A stretch of 64,000 bases of DNA from assembly GCF_011390835.1 (NCBI RefSeq), contig NZ_JAABRQ010000003.1, positions 1-64,000 of the forward strand, in the 5' to 3' direction. The notes beneath the pieces are model-generated. The model had not been told where the DNA came from and did not search any database. It worked only from the letters and a program-made list of their open reading frames with translations. The position numbers and the translations under genes were made by a program. Origin of the DNA: Hydrogenophaga sp. (lineage in GTDB: Bacteria > Pseudomonadota > Gammaproteobacteria > Burkholderiales > Burkholderiaceae_C). Shown in pieces: positions 38,554-48,819 of this stretch (position 1 is its first letter; each line of letters starts with the position of its first letter).

Positions 38554-39039
38554 TCAGTTCTTGTGGTCCATGCCTGGCTTCATGTCGTGTTTCATCGGCG
38601 CGTTACCACCACCCAGAGCGGTCACCTGGGCCTTCACCTCCTGGGTGAAGCGTTGCTTGGCCGCATCCTCGAACACCAGGGTCAGCGGTACCACATCACC
38701 CCCCTTGACCGGCGCCTTGAGGTCCATCAGCATCACATGAAAGCCGCCTGGCTTGAGTTCGGTGGTGCGGCCAGCAGCGAGGTCCAGCCCGGCCACCTGA
38801 CGCATCTTCATGACGTCGTTTTCCATGGCCATTTCGTGGATTTCAACCAAGCCGGCCACCGGTGAACTGACCGACACCAGTCGCGCGTTGGCGCTGGGCG
38901 TCAGGCGCATGAAGGCGCCAGTGGCTTTCTGGGTGGCGACCGTGCCACGCACCCAGGCATCTTCTACCTGGACGGTGATGGACTGGGCCCAGGCGCTGGC
39001 GCTCAGGGTGATGAGGGAGGCGATGAGGAGTTTTTTCAT
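38554..39039 (-). CDS. Copper chaperone PCu(A)C
   Basis: VEDAWVRGTVATQKATGAFMRL, HEMAMENDVMKMRQV, GGFHVMLMDLKAPVKGGD motifs. Confidence 0.92.
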   Translation of the reverse strand: MKKLLIASLITLSASAWAQSITVQVEDAWVRGTVATQKATGAFMRLTPSANARLVSVSSPVAGLVEIHEMAMENDVMKMRQVAGLDLAAGRTTELKPGGFHVMLMDLKAPVKGGDVVPLTLVFEDAAKQRFTQEVKAQVTALGGGNAPMKHDMKPGMDHKN

Positions 39040-39086
39040 GGGGATACCTTGGGTTAAAGAAGAAGCGTAAGAAAGAAAACGAAATA

Positions 39087-39730
39087 TCAGATGGTCGGCT
39101 CGGCCAGCAGGTGCCGCACATCAGCCGCGTAGTCGTCAGCGGTCTGCTCGTGGCGCAAGGCCACGCGGATGCGACCGGCGGGGTCGAACAGGTAGGTGAG
39201 CGCGGTGTGGTCCACGGTGTAGCCACCGCCCGTGGGTACTTTCTTGAAGTGCACACGAAAGGCATCGGCTGTGGCCCGGATCTGCTCCAGGTTGCCCGTC
39301 AGGGCCACAAAGCGAGGATCGAAGGCCGCCATGTACTCACGCAGCAGTTCAGGTGTGTCGCGCTCGGGGTCAACCGTGACGAACAGCAGCTGCACCCGGC
39401 CCGCATCCGTTCCTAGCTGCTGCATCACCGCCGAGGCTCGGGCCAGTGCGGTCGGGCACACGTCCGGGCATTGCACAAAGCCGAAGTACAGCATCACCAC
39501 CTGGCCCCGGTAATCGGCGAGGTTGCGCGACTGGCCGTGGAAATCGGTGAGCGAAAAGTCTTGGGCATAGGCGGCACCGGTGAGGTCGATACCGCGAAAG
39601 CCATCGCTGCCACCCAGGCGATCGCAGGCGATCAGCATCGGCATGACCGCACCGACCAGCAGGCTGGCGCACACCTGCCTGCGCACCAGGCTCAACTGGG
39701 CAGGCGACGGAAATGATCGGGAACGAGGCA
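39087..39730 (-). CDS. SCO1/SenC family protein, copper-locus paralog
   Basis: FGFVQCPDVCPTA, DPERDTPELL, YTVDHTALTY; N-terminal lipobox-like MLIACDRLG. Confidence 0.9.
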
Positions 39731-39792
39731 CGGCGCCTCCTGAAAAACGGGAACACTGGCACCACCCTTGGGCGGCGGGCCACGACGTGAGT

Positions 39793-40179
39793 TCAGGAAA
39801 CGAAAGGCGGGGCGCGGGCTGGTGCGGCGGTCCACACGCCCACGGGCGACGCGACGAGCACAACGCGACCGACAAGCAGTGCCGGTGCAGCGGCCGCAAC
39901 GCCCAAGGCGGTTGCCGGCGGCAGGCCGGCGCCCGGGCTGTGCAGCGAGCACCAGGGGCACTGCATGCCCGTCCCAGGCATGGGAGCGCTTTGCGAGTCG
40001 CCTGCAGCAGGGTCGGCTTGGATCCACACCATGCCGCTGGCACTGCAGATCTGGACCCAGTCGCCACGGTCCGAGGTCGACACCGCCGCCTGCGCCAGCG
40101 CGGGCGCGAGCGTGGTCAGCACCAGAGCCAGCATGGCCAGCCAAGCGCAGACGCGGCGTTGGGCGCGGGTAAACAACAT
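39793..40179 (-). CDS. DUF2946 family protein
   Basis: DWVQICSASGMVWIQAD then CPWCSLH. Confidence 0.82.
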   Translation of the reverse strand: MLFTRAQRRVCAWLAMLALVLTTLAPALAQAAVSTSDRGDWVQICSASGMVWIQADPAAGDSQSAPMPGTGMQCPWCSLHSPGAGLPPATALGVAAAAPALLVGRVVLVASPVGVWTAAPARAPPFVS

Positions 40180-40213
40180 GAAAATAGTTTACCAGCGGGT
40201 GCATCTGCACCAT

Positions 40214-40227
40214 TTGATGAAAGTCAC
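40214..40227. promoter_or_regulatory. Imperfect Crp/Fnr-type site TTGATGAAAGTCAC upstream of copper locus
   Basis: One mismatch to TTGA-N6-TCAA, centred about 41 nt before the first gene start at 40179. Confidence 0.4.
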
Positions 40228-40312
40228 GTCAACTGGGCGACGGTCCCGGGCCTGCCCGCGGGCCTACCATCTGGACTGCCTCAACCCACCCACCCATTCG
40301 GAGACGGACCCC

Positions 40313-40975
40313 ATGCTCACACTCTGCGGCTTTGCGGCCAGCAACTACTACAACAAGGTCAAGCTCGCGCTGCTGGAAAAAGGCGTCGCCTTTGAAGAAG
40401 AGTTGGCCTGGGTCGGCGAGACCGACCGCAGCGCCAGCCCGCTGGGCAAAGTGCCTTACCTGAAGACCGAGTACGGGCCCTTGAGCGAGTCCACCGTGCT
40501 GCTGGAATACATCGAAGACCAGTTCCCAGAGGCACCCCTAATGCCGGCCAGCGCGTTTCACAAGGCCCAGGTGCGCGAGCTGCTGCGCTACATCGAGCTG
40601 CACCTGGAGCTGGTGGCGCGCAACCTCTACCCCGAGGCTTTCTTCGGCGGCAAGATTAGCGACGGGGCCAAGGAGAAAACCGGGCAACAACTGGAAAAAA
40701 ACGTGGCTGCGTTCGCGCAACTGGTGAAGTTCTCGCCCTTCATCGCCGGCGATCAGTTCACCTTGGCCGACTGCGCCGCCGCGGTGCACCTGCCGCTGGT
40801 GAGCAGCGCAACCAAGATCATTTACGGTCGCGATTTTCTGGTCGATTTGCCGGTGCGCGACTACCTCAAGCGCCTGGGCGAGCGGCCGACGGTGCAGCAC
40901 GTCAACGCCGACCGCAAGACCAACACCGAGCTGATGATGCAACGCGCGAAAGCGGCTGCAGCGGCCAAGAACTGA
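40313..40975 (+). CDS. Glutathione S-transferase family protein
   Basis: N-terminal thioredoxin-like NYYNKVKLALLEKGVAFEEE, SESTVLLEYIE. Confidence 0.92.
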   Translation: MLTLCGFAASNYYNKVKLALLEKGVAFEEELAWVGETDRSASPLGKVPYLKTEYGPLSESTVLLEYIEDQFPEAPLMPASAFHKAQVRELLRYIELHLELVARNLYPEAFFGGKISDGAKEKTGQQLEKNVAAFAQLVKFSPFIAGDQFTLADCAAAVHLPLVSSATKIIYGRDFLVDLPVRDYLKRLGERPTVQHVNADRKTNTELMMQRAKAAAAAKN

Positions 40976-41105
40976 GCCCAAACCACTGGCGTCCCGGCTT
41001 CCCGGCTTCCCGCCAATTTCTGGCACCAGCAGATTGAGGCAACCCTCTTGAGACGCATGGCTCTGGCAAAGCAGCGTAAAGTGGCGCACGAATAGGAGGG
41101 TGTCT

Positions 41106-42080
41106 ATGGAATACAAGGATTACTACAAGGTCATGGGCTTGGAGCGCAGTGCCACGCAGGATGAGATCAAGCGCGCGTACCGCCAACTGGCGCGCAAGTA
41201 CCATCCTGACGTCAGCAAGGACAGCGACGCCGAGGCGAAATTCAAAGAGCTGGGGGAAGCCAACGAGGTGCTGAAGGACCCGGAGAAGCGCGCCGCCTAC
41301 GACCGCCTCGGGGCCAACTGGAAGCAAGGGCAGGACTTTCAGCCGCCGCCTGACTGGAACGCAGGCTATGAGACCGGAGGCAGTGGGTTTGACGGGCAAG
41401 ACATGGGCGACCAGAGCGATTTCTTCGAATCGCTGTTCCGCCGGGGCTTTGCCCGTTCCCAGTCCACATCGGCGGGCGGCCAGGGCCGCGGTCAAGAATT
41501 CCACGCGCACGGCCAGGACAGCCACGCCAGGATTCAGATCACCCTGGAGGAGGCCTATCACGGGGGCTCGCGCAGGGTGAACCTGCAAATGCCGACGGTG
41601 GATGCCGACGGCCACGTGGTTCTGCGTGAGCGCCCGATCGAATTCACCATCCCACGAGGCGTGCGCGCGGGCCAGCGCATCCGCCTGGCGGGCCAGGGCG
41701 GCCCTGCGATGGGTCAAGGCCAGCCAGGCGACCTCTATCTGGAGGTGGACTTCCTGCCACATAAGCATTACCGGGTCGACAAGCACGACGTGTACATGAA
41801 TCTGCCGGTCGCCCCCTGGGAGGCGGCGCTCGGCGCGGTCATCGAAGTGCCCACCCCGACCGGAAAGGTCGAGCTCACGGTACCGGCCGGATCGAGTGAG
41901 GGGCGCAAGCTTCGACTGAAAGGGCGAGGCATCCCGGGGAAGACACCGGGCGACTTCTACTTCGTGCTGAAGATCGCGGTGCCCCCGGCCGACAGCGATG
42001 CCGCCAAGGCCGCCTACCGCGGCATGGCCAAAGAATTCGCGTCGTTCAACCCGAGAAACCTGCAGGGAGATACCGCATGA
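41106..42080 (+). CDS. cbpA: DnaJ-family curved DNA-binding protein CbpA
   Basis: J domain with HPD, C-terminal DnaJ substrate domains, no zinc finger. Confidence 0.93.
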   Translation: MEYKDYYKVMGLERSATQDEIKRAYRQLARKYHPDVSKDSDAEAKFKELGEANEVLKDPEKRAAYDRLGANWKQGQDFQPPPDWNAGYETGGSGFDGQDMGDQSDFFESLFRRGFARSQSTSAGGQGRGQEFHAHGQDSHARIQITLEEAYHGGSRRVNLQMPTVDADGHVVLRERPIEFTIPRGVRAGQRIRLAGQGGPAMGQGQPGDLYLEVDFLPHKHYRVDKHDVYMNLPVAPWEAALGAVIEVPTPTGKVELTVPAGSSEGRKLRLKGRGIPGKTPGDFYFVLKIAVPPADSDAAKAAYRGMAKEFASFNPRNLQGDTA

Positions 42081-42409
42081 ACACACCCGATGCCAACCCG
42101 AGCGAAGCACCTCTGGATACGCAAGCGTTGTTCTCACTTGAGCAGCTGTGCCGTACCTGCGCGGTGCAGACTGAATTCGTGATGGCCATGCTGGAAGAAG
42201 GCGTGGTGCAGCCCGTCAAAGGACAGGCTCCCGATAGCTGGCGATTCGGCGAAACCCAGGTTCACCACGTCACTGTGGCCTGGCGGCTGCAGCGCGATCT
42301 GGGCGTAAACCCGGCCGGCGCGGCACTTGCACTGCAGCTGCTGGACGAAATGGAAACCCTTCGCGCGCAGCTCGCAACACATCCAACCGATCAGGCCACC
42401 CACCGCTGA
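42077..42409 (+). CDS. cbpM: Chaperone modulator CbpM
   Basis: MerR-like small protein, 4-bp overlap with cbpA. Confidence 0.85.
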   Translation: MNTPDANPSEAPLDTQALFSLEQLCRTCAVQTEFVMAMLEEGVVQPVKGQAPDSWRFGETQVHHVTVAWRLQRDLGVNPAGAALALQLLDEMETLRAQLATHPTDQATHR

Positions 42410-42607
42410 CCATCACCGAGCGGCCTCTATTGGCCGGTGCTGCTCTGCCGGTTCAACGCCTGCATCCCGTCGGGTCCATGCATGCGCTGGCAAATTGGCC
42501 CGACGCGGGGCGCCGTGAGGGTGCTTGGCACAGGCCATCCACGCGGCACTGCGTCGACCGGGCTGCCGGTCGCTCACACCTGACCAGTGACCCCACGGGG
42601 TTCAAGT

Positions 42608-43375
42608 TCAGCCGGTTGGTGTGCTGTGCGTCTGCAGCAACTCGCCCACGGCTTCACGCAAATCGCCAGCCCAGGCGCGGCGGTCGCGCCCTGCGGCCTC
42701 TTGCGGCTTGCCGTAGGTCACCACCGCCTGAAGATCAGGCGCGCGTAGGGTGGACCAGATCGATTGAACCAGGGTGGTCTCGCCAAGAAACAGCGGCGCG
42801 GCGCTGGGTGTGCCCTGCTCGCCATCGAGGTATTTCAGCGCCACCGGCAGCGCCGGAGCCTCTGCCGAAATAGCAGCCTGTATCAGGTTGGCGTGGAACG
42901 GCAGCAGCTCGCCGCCGTCACTGGTGGTGCCCTCGGGGAAAACCGCCAAGGTGTCGTCCCCGAGCAGCGCAGCCGCCATCTGATGCACCACGCGCATGGC
43001 GTCCCGGCGCGATTCGCGTTCGATGTAGAGCGTGCCAGCGCCCGTGATGAGGGCGCCCAGCACCGGCCAGTGCTTCACGTCAGCCTTGGATACGAAACGA
43101 GCAGGATGTGCCGCATCCATCACCAGGATGTCGAGCCAGGAAATGTGATTCGCCACCAGCAACACCGGGCCACGAACGGGCGGCGTGCCGCGCACCACGA
43201 GCGCGACGCCCATGATGCGCAGCATCTGGCGCGACCACTCGCGCACCACCAGCGCACGCTGACTGGGCGTGAGCCGGTCGAATTCGCGGCGGATGATCCA
43301 CAAGCCGCGCAACACATGGAGCACGGCTCGCAACGCCCGCCACAGCGCCACCCAGCGACTGCGCGGCGCGCTCAC
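42608..43375 (-). CDS. Lysophospholipid (1-acylglycerol-3-phosphate) acyltransferase
   Basis: VANHISWLDILVM, FPEGTTSDGG acyltransferase motifs. Confidence 0.92.
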   Translation of the reverse strand: MSAPRSRWVALWRALRAVLHVLRGLWIIRREFDRLTPSQRALVVREWSRQMLRIMGVALVVRGTPPVRGPVLLVANHISWLDILVMDAAHPARFVSKADVKHWPVLGALITGAGTLYIERESRRDAMRVVHQMAAALLGDDTLAVFPEGTTSDGGELLPFHANLIQAAISAEAPALPVALKYLDGEQGTPSAAPLFLGETTLVQSIWSTLRAPDLQAVVTYGKPQEAAGRDRRAWAGDLREAVGELLQTHSTPTG

Positions 43376-44721
43376 ACCGTGGCCGAAGCAGCGTCCGGGG
43401 CCGAGTCGTGTGCAATCTGGCCGCCCACCAGCGTGGTGCGCACGCGCGCTGGCAGCTCGTGGCCTTCGAACGGCGTGTGGCGTCCCTGGCTGAGCAAGGC
43501 AGCCGGTTCAACGCGCCAGCTGGCGTTGGGATCAAAGATGCACAGGTCGGCCTGACCACCCACAGCGAGCTGGCCCAGGCTGGCCTGCAGCGTGCCCAGG
43601 CTGTGGCCGAGCACCGACTGCGGGCCGCGGGTGAGCACCGCCAGCGCCTGCATCAGCCCCAGCCCGTCCTGCTGCGCCCACTTGCAGGCCAGGCCGAGCA
43701 GCAGCTCAACCGCAGTCGCACCGGGCTCGGCTTCGGCAAAGGGCAGGATCTTGGCGTCGGCCGAAACCGGGTTGTGATCCGACACTAGCGCATCGACGCT
43801 GCCGTCGGCCAGGCCGGCGCGCAGCGCATCGCGGTCGCGTTGCTGGCGCAGCGGCGGCTGCAGTCGGAAGCGGCTGTCGTAGTAGCCCATATCCACATCT
43901 GTCAGGTGCAGGTTGTGCACGCTCACATCACAGCTCACCGGCAGACCCTCAGCCTTGGCCTGGCGCACCAGCTCCAGACCAGCCGCGCTGCTCAAACGGC
44001 ACAGGTGCACGCGCGCACCACGGCCCTCGTTGGCCTTACCCTTGCCTTGGGCGGCGCGCATCAGTTCAAACAGGGTGTGCAGCGCGATCGTCTCGGCCAG
44101 AACCGGCACACCGGAGAGGCCCATGCGCGTGGCCAGCGAACCGCTGGCCGCCACACCCTTGCCCATATAGAAATCCTGCGGCCGCAGCCACACGGTGTAG
44201 CCGAAGGTGGCGGCGTATTGCAGCGCACGCTGCAGCACCTGAGTGTTGACGATGGGCACCTCAGCCTGACCAAACCCGACGCAGCCCGAATCGGTGAGCT
44301 CGACCATTTCGGTCAGCACCTCACCGTGCAGGCCCCGGGTGAGCGCGCCCAGCGGAAACACCCGGGCCTGGTGCAGCTTTTCGGCGCGGAACTTCAGCAT
44401 GTCGACCAGGCCGGGCTCGTCGAGCACCGGATCGGTGTCGGGCGGACAGACCAGCGAGGTCACGCCGCCCGCCACTGCGGCCGCCATCTCGCTCTCCAGC
44501 ATGGCGGCGTGTTCCTGGCCAGGCTCGCGCAACCGCAGCGCAAGGTCCAGCAGGCCCGGTGCCACCACACAGCCGCGCACATCGAGCGTGCGGTTGGGAT
44601 GAAAATCGCCTCCGATCTGGCCGATGGCGATGATGCGCCCGGCTGCGATCGCCACATCGGCCATCTCGTCACGACCGGTCATCGGGTCCATCACGCGACC
44701 GTTTTGAATAAGGATCTTCAT
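43372..44721 (-). CDS. Dihydroorotase-like protein, predicted non-catalytic (PyrX/pDHO)
   Basis: Amidohydrolase fold but HxH replaced by [14 protein letters not shown]; beside pyrB. Confidence 0.9.
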   Translation of the reverse strand: MKILIQNGRVMDPMTGRDEMADVAIAAGRIIAIGQIGGDFHPNRTLDVRGCVVAPGLLDLALRLREPGQEHAAMLESEMAAAVAGGVTSLVCPPDTDPVLDEPGLVDMLKFRAEKLHQARVFPLGALTRGLHGEVLTEMVELTDSGCVGFGQAEVPIVNTQVLQRALQYAATFGYTVWLRPQDFYMGKGVAASGSLATRMGLSGVPVLAETIALHTLFELMRAAQGKGKANEGRGARVHLCRLSSAAGLELVRQAKAEGLPVSCDVSVHNLHLTDVDMGYYDSRFRLQPPLRQQRDRDALRAGLADGSVDALVSDHNPVSADAKILPFAEAEPGATAVELLLGLACKWAQQDGLGLMQALAVLTRGPQSVLGHSLGTLQASLGQLAVGGQADLCIFDPNASWRVEPAALLSQGRHTPFEGHELPARVRTTLVGGQIAHDSAPDAASATV

Positions 44722-45674
44722 GACTCATTCCCCGCCACGATGCCCATGACGGCCATGCGTACCGCGATGCCAAACGTGACCTGCGGCAGGATGACGCTTT
44801 GCGGGCCATCGACCACCGCCGAATCGATTTCCACCCCCCGGTTGATTGGTCCTGGATGCATCACGATGGCATCTTTCTTGGCCCAGCGCAGGCGCTCAGG
44901 CGTGAGGCCGAAGCTCTTGAAGTACTCCTGGCTGGAGGGCAGCAAGGCGCCGCTCATGCGCTCGTTCTGCAGCCGCAGCGTGATGACCACGTCGCAATCC
45001 TTGATGCCTTCTTCCAGCGTGTGGCACACGCGCACGCCCATGTGGCTCATGTCGGTGGGCACCAGGGTGCGCGGGCCGACCACACGCACGTCCGGGCATC
45101 CCAGCGTGGTCAGCGCGTGGATGTCGGAGCGCGCCACGCGAGAATGCAGCACGTCGCCCACGATCGCCACCGAGAGCTTGGTGAAGTCGTGCTTGTAGTG
45201 CCGGATGGTGTACATGTCGAGCAGCCCCTGGGTAGGGTGCGCGTGGCGCCCGTCACCGGCGTTGACCACGTGCACGTGGGGTGCAACATGCTGGGCAATC
45301 AGGTAGGGCGCGCCCGACTCGCTGTGGCGAACGACAAAGATGTCCGCTGCCATGGCGCTTAGGTTGGCGATGGTATCGATCAGCGACTCGCCCTTGGCGG
45401 TGGAGCTGCGCGCGATATCGAGGTTGATCACATCGGCTGACAGGCGCGTGGCCGCGATCTCGAAGGTGGTACGCGTTCGCGTGCTGTTCTCGAAAAATAG
45501 GTTGAACACGCTCTTGCCTCGCAGCAGAGGCACCTTCTTGACCTCGCGGTCGCTCACGCTGACAAAACCGGCGGCGGTGTCGAGGATTTGCGTGAGGATG
45601 GCGCGCGACAGTCCTTCAGTGGAGAGCAGATGGATCAGCTCGCCGTGTCGGTTGAGTTGGGGATTGCCGGCCAC
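44718..45674 (-). CDS. pyrB: Aspartate carbamoyltransferase catalytic subunit
   Basis: [32 protein letters not shown] motifs. Confidence 0.96.
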   Translation of the reverse strand: MAGNPQLNRHGELIHLLSTEGLSRAILTQILDTAAGFVSVSDREVKKVPLLRGKSVFNLFFENSTRTRTTFEIAATRLSADVINLDIARSSTAKGESLIDTIANLSAMAADIFVVRHSESGAPYLIAQHVAPHVHVVNAGDGRHAHPTQGLLDMYTIRHYKHDFTKLSVAIVGDVLHSRVARSDIHALTTLGCPDVRVVGPRTLVPTDMSHMGVRVCHTLEEGIKDCDVVITLRLQNERMSGALLPSSQEYFKSFGLTPERLRWAKKDAIVMHPGPINRGVEIDSAVVDGPQSVILPQVTFGIAVRMAVMGIVAGNES

Positions 45675-45676
45675 GG

Positions 45677-46198
45677 TCAGGCTTTCTTGGGTTCGATGAC
45701 AAACTGCAGGCGCTCCTGATCGTCCCGCACCAGTTCCAACGACTGGCCTTGGGGCAGGGTCACGGCAGTGGCGGCGACATCGGCCTGGATCGGCAACTCG
45801 CGCCCACCGCGGTCCACCAGCACCGCCAGCCGTACGCTCGCCGGTCGGCCGTAGTCGAACAATTCATTGACCACCGCGCGCAGGGTGCGGCCGGTGTAGA
45901 GCACATCGTCAATCAGCAGCACATGCGCGCCCTGCACGTCAAATGGCAGCAAGGTCTGGGTACTGACCGCCAGGCCGCGACGCGCAAAATCGTCGCGGTG
46001 CAGGCCGTAGGAGATCACACCAGCATCCCCTTCAAGGTTCAAATCGCGCTGCAGCCGCTCGGCCAGCCACGCGCCGCCCGACGTGACACCGACCAGGCGG
46101 GTGGACGCCGGGCCGGCCTTCAGCAGCGCGCCCACGCGTGCCAGCAGCTCGGAGTAGAGCGCCTCAGCGTCCAGCGCAGAAGGATGGTCAAGGCTCAA
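45677..46198 (-). CDS. pyrR: Bifunctional pyr operon regulator / uracil phosphoribosyltransferase PyrR
   Basis: [27 protein letters not shown]; proposed TTG start at 46198. Confidence 0.92.
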   Translation of the reverse strand: MSLDHPSALDAEALYSELLARVGALLKAGPASTRLVGVTSGGAWLAERLQRDLNLEGDAGVISYGLHRDDFARRGLAVSTQTLLPFDVQGAHVLLIDDVLYTGRTLRAVVNELFDYGRPASVRLAVLVDRGGRELPIQADVAATAVTLPQGQSLELVRDDQERLQFVIEPKKA

Positions 46199-46623
46199 GG
46201 CAGGCTCCTCAGAAACTGTTCCAGGATGAGGCAGGCAGAAGCCGCGTCCGCATCTTTCGCACCCAGCGAAAGCGCTTCGGTGGTGGTGTAGCGCTCGTCC
46301 ACCTCGAATACCGGCAGGCCATGGCGACCACGCAGCTGGCGGGCAAATTTTTGCGCGCGCGCCGTGTTTTCGTGGGCCACGCCATCGGGGTGGAACGGCA
46401 CCCCGACCACAAGGGCGTCGGGCTGCCACTCATGGATGCGCTGGGCAATCTGGACAAACCGGGCATCGCCCTCGGCGTTCACCGTGGCCTGCGGTGTGGC
46501 GGTGCGGGTGAGGCGGTTGCCGCTGGCCACGCCGGTTCGCTTCTGGCCAAAATCAAAAGCCACAAACAGCTGGCAGTGAGCAGGCACTTCCAGCACAAAG
46601 GGCACGGGCACCAACACACTCAT
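46195..46623 (-). CDS. ruvX: Holliday junction resolvase-like YqgF/RuvX
   Basis: FDFGQKRTGVASG, VGVPFHPDG, VDERYTT motifs. Confidence 0.92.
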   Translation of the reverse strand: MSVLVPVPFVLEVPAHCQLFVAFDFGQKRTGVASGNRLTRTATPQATVNAEGDARFVQIAQRIHEWQPDALVVGVPFHPDGVAHENTARAQKFARQLRGRHGLPVFEVDERYTTTEALSLGAKDADAASACLILEQFLRSLP

Positions 46624-47219
46624 GCATGCCCCGCATCAGGTGACAACATCCACGACTGCAGCCCCAGCAAAGCCATGGCGCGGTCGTAACGCTCGTCCAC
46701 CGGCGCGTCAAAGATCAGGCTGGGGTCGGCTTCCACCGTCAGCCAGCTGTTTTCGGTGATCTCGGATTCCAGCTGGCCCTCGCCCCAGGATGCGTAACCC
46801 AGGGTCACGAACACCTTGCGTGGGCCAGCGCCCGATGCCATGGCCTCCAGCACGTCTTTGGAAGTGGTCATTTCCAGCCCCCCCGGAATCGACAGCGTGG
46901 ACGCGTAGACCGATTCGCCGTCACTACCTTCGCCCGCGTCAATCGCCTCGTGCAGCACAAAACCGCGCTCGGTCTGCACCGGTCCGCCCTGGAACACCGG
47001 CTGGTCGGCCAGGTCTTCGCGGCCCATTGGAAGGTCGACTTTTTCAAACAACCTCGACAGCACGATGTCGCTCGGCTTGTTGATCACCAGGCCCAGCGCG
47101 CCGCGCTCGCTGTGCTCGCACATGAACACGACGCTGCGACCAAAAAGCTCATCGCTCAGACCGGGCATCGCGATCAGGAAATGGCTGGTCAGGTTGATGG
47201 GAGCAGAATCCGCGGACAT
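46620..47219 (-). CDS. YqgE/AlgH family protein (DUF179)
   Basis: LTSHFLIAMPGLSDELFGRSVVFMCEHSERGALGLVINKP. Confidence 0.94.
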   Translation of the reverse strand: MSADSAPINLTSHFLIAMPGLSDELFGRSVVFMCEHSERGALGLVINKPSDIVLSRLFEKVDLPMGREDLADQPVFQGGPVQTERGFVLHEAIDAGEGSDGESVYASTLSIPGGLEMTTSKDVLEAMASGAGPRKVFVTLGYASWGEGQLESEITENSWLTVEADPSLIFDAPVDERYDRAMALLGLQSWMLSPDAGHA

Positions 47220-47268
47220 GACTGCATTTTAAGCCGCCCCCCAACCGCCCTTGACCGCCCCCGCCGAG

Positions 47269-48771
47269 ATGAACACCTACGACAAAGGCCTGATGTGGTT
47301 CCGGCGCGATCTACGCGCCGAGGACAACGCAGCCCTCTCCCACGCGCTGCGCGCCTGCCGACAGCTCTGGTGCGTGTTTGTGTTCGACACAGACATCCTC
47401 GATCCGCTGCTGGCGCGAGGCCTGAAGGCCGACCGGCGGGTGGAGTTCATCTGGCGCTCGCTGCAGGCACTGGACGCCGAGCTCAAGGCCATGGCCCAGG
47501 AACACGGTGTGACAGAGGCTGGCCTGATCGTGCTGCACGGCCGGGCCCTGGGGCTGGTGCCCGAGCTGGCGCAGCGGCTGGAGGTGCAGGCGGTGTTCGC
47601 CAACCACGACGACGAGCCCGCTGCCCAGGCGCGCGATGCCCATGTGCTCGGCGATCTGGCGCACGCCGGCATCATGTTCCATGGGCACAAGGACCATGTG
47701 GTGTTCGAGCGGCGCGAAGTGCTCACCCAGGCTGGCCACGCATTCGGCGTATTCACCCCTTACAAGAACGCCTGGCTCAAGCGACTCACCGACGACGACC
47801 TGGCGCCGTACGCGGTCGCAAGACACAGCCAGGCCCTGGCTGACATCCCGACACCACTGCGCAAGCCCATGCCCAGCCTGGCCTCCATGGGATTTGAGCC
47901 CACCAACCTGACTCAGTTACCAATGCCCACCGGGGCGCCGGGCGCACAAACCTTGTTTGAAGATTTTGTCGAACGCATCGACCGCTATGACGAGTCGCGC
48001 AACTTCCCCGCCGTGAAGGGACCGAGCTACCTGAGTGTGCACCTGCGCTTTGGCACGATCTCGGTGCGGCGAATCGCGGCGGTCGCCTACGCCATGCATT
48101 TGCAGGGCGTGGCCGGCGCCAGCACCTGGTTGTCGGAACTGATCTGGCGCGATTTTTACCACCAGGTGCTGGCCAACTTCCCGCACGTGGTCGAGCGCGC
48201 GTTCAAGTCCGAGTACGACCTGATCAAGTTCGAACATGGCAAACACGCCCAGGCCTTGTTTGCGGCCTGGTGTGAGGGTCGCACCGGCTACCCGCTGGTG
48301 GACGCTGCCATGGCGCAGATTAACCAGTCCGGCTATATGCACAACCGGTTGCGTATGGTGGTCGCGAGTTTTCTGGTGAAAGACTTGGGACTGGACTGGC
48401 GCTGGGGCGAACGCTACTTTGCCGACCACCTGATCGACTTCGACCTTGCGGCCAACAACGGCGGCTGGCAATGGGCGAGCTCCAGCGGTTGTGACGCCCA
48501 GCCCTATTTCCGCATCTTCAACCCGGTCACTCAGAGTGAGAAGTTCGACCCGCAGGGCAAGTTCATACGCCGCTACCTGCCCCAGCTCGCTGGTCTGCCC
48601 GACGCCGTCATCCACGCGCCTTGGCAGGCACGGGAGCTGGAGCTGGTGGCGGCTGGCATCGAGGTAGGCAAGGACTATCCGCGGCCGGTGGTCAATCACG
48701 CCGAAGCCCGAGAGCGCACGCTGCAGCGCTATGCGGTGGTGAAGAAACCTGGAAAAACGCCGCGCACCTGA
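47269..48771 (+). CDS. phrB: Deoxyribodipyrimidine photolyase
   Basis: LMWFRRDLRAEDNAAL, WRDFYHQVLANFPHV, QWASSSGCDAQPYFRIFNP. Confidence 0.95.
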   Translation: MNTYDKGLMWFRRDLRAEDNAALSHALRACRQLWCVFVFDTDILDPLLARGLKADRRVEFIWRSLQALDAELKAMAQEHGVTEAGLIVLHGRALGLVPELAQRLEVQAVFANHDDEPAAQARDAHVLGDLAHAGIMFHGHKDHVVFERREVLTQAGHAFGVFTPYKNAWLKRLTDDDLAPYAVARHSQALADIPTPLRKPMPSLASMGFEPTNLTQLPMPTGAPGAQTLFEDFVERIDRYDESRNFPAVKGPSYLSVHLRFGTISVRRIAAVAYAMHLQGVAGASTWLSELIWRDFYHQVLANFPHVVERAFKSEYDLIKFEHGKHAQALFAAWCEGRTGYPLVDAAMAQINQSGYMHNRLRMVVASFLVKDLGLDWRWGERYFADHLIDFDLAANNGGWQWASSSGCDAQPYFRIFNPVTQSEKFDPQGKFIRRYLPQLAGLPDAVIHAPWQARELELVAAGIEVGKDYPRPVVNHAEARERTLQRYAVVKKPGKTPRT

Positions 48772-48819
48772 GACGCAACGCGTTATAAGGTGCAGCGGCG
48801 CTGGGCGCAGCGAGTGGCC

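Noticed and set aside
43840-45198. 452-aa plus-strand ORF opposite pyrX/pyrB
   Set aside because: Low-complexity His/Gln/Arg-rich antisense translation
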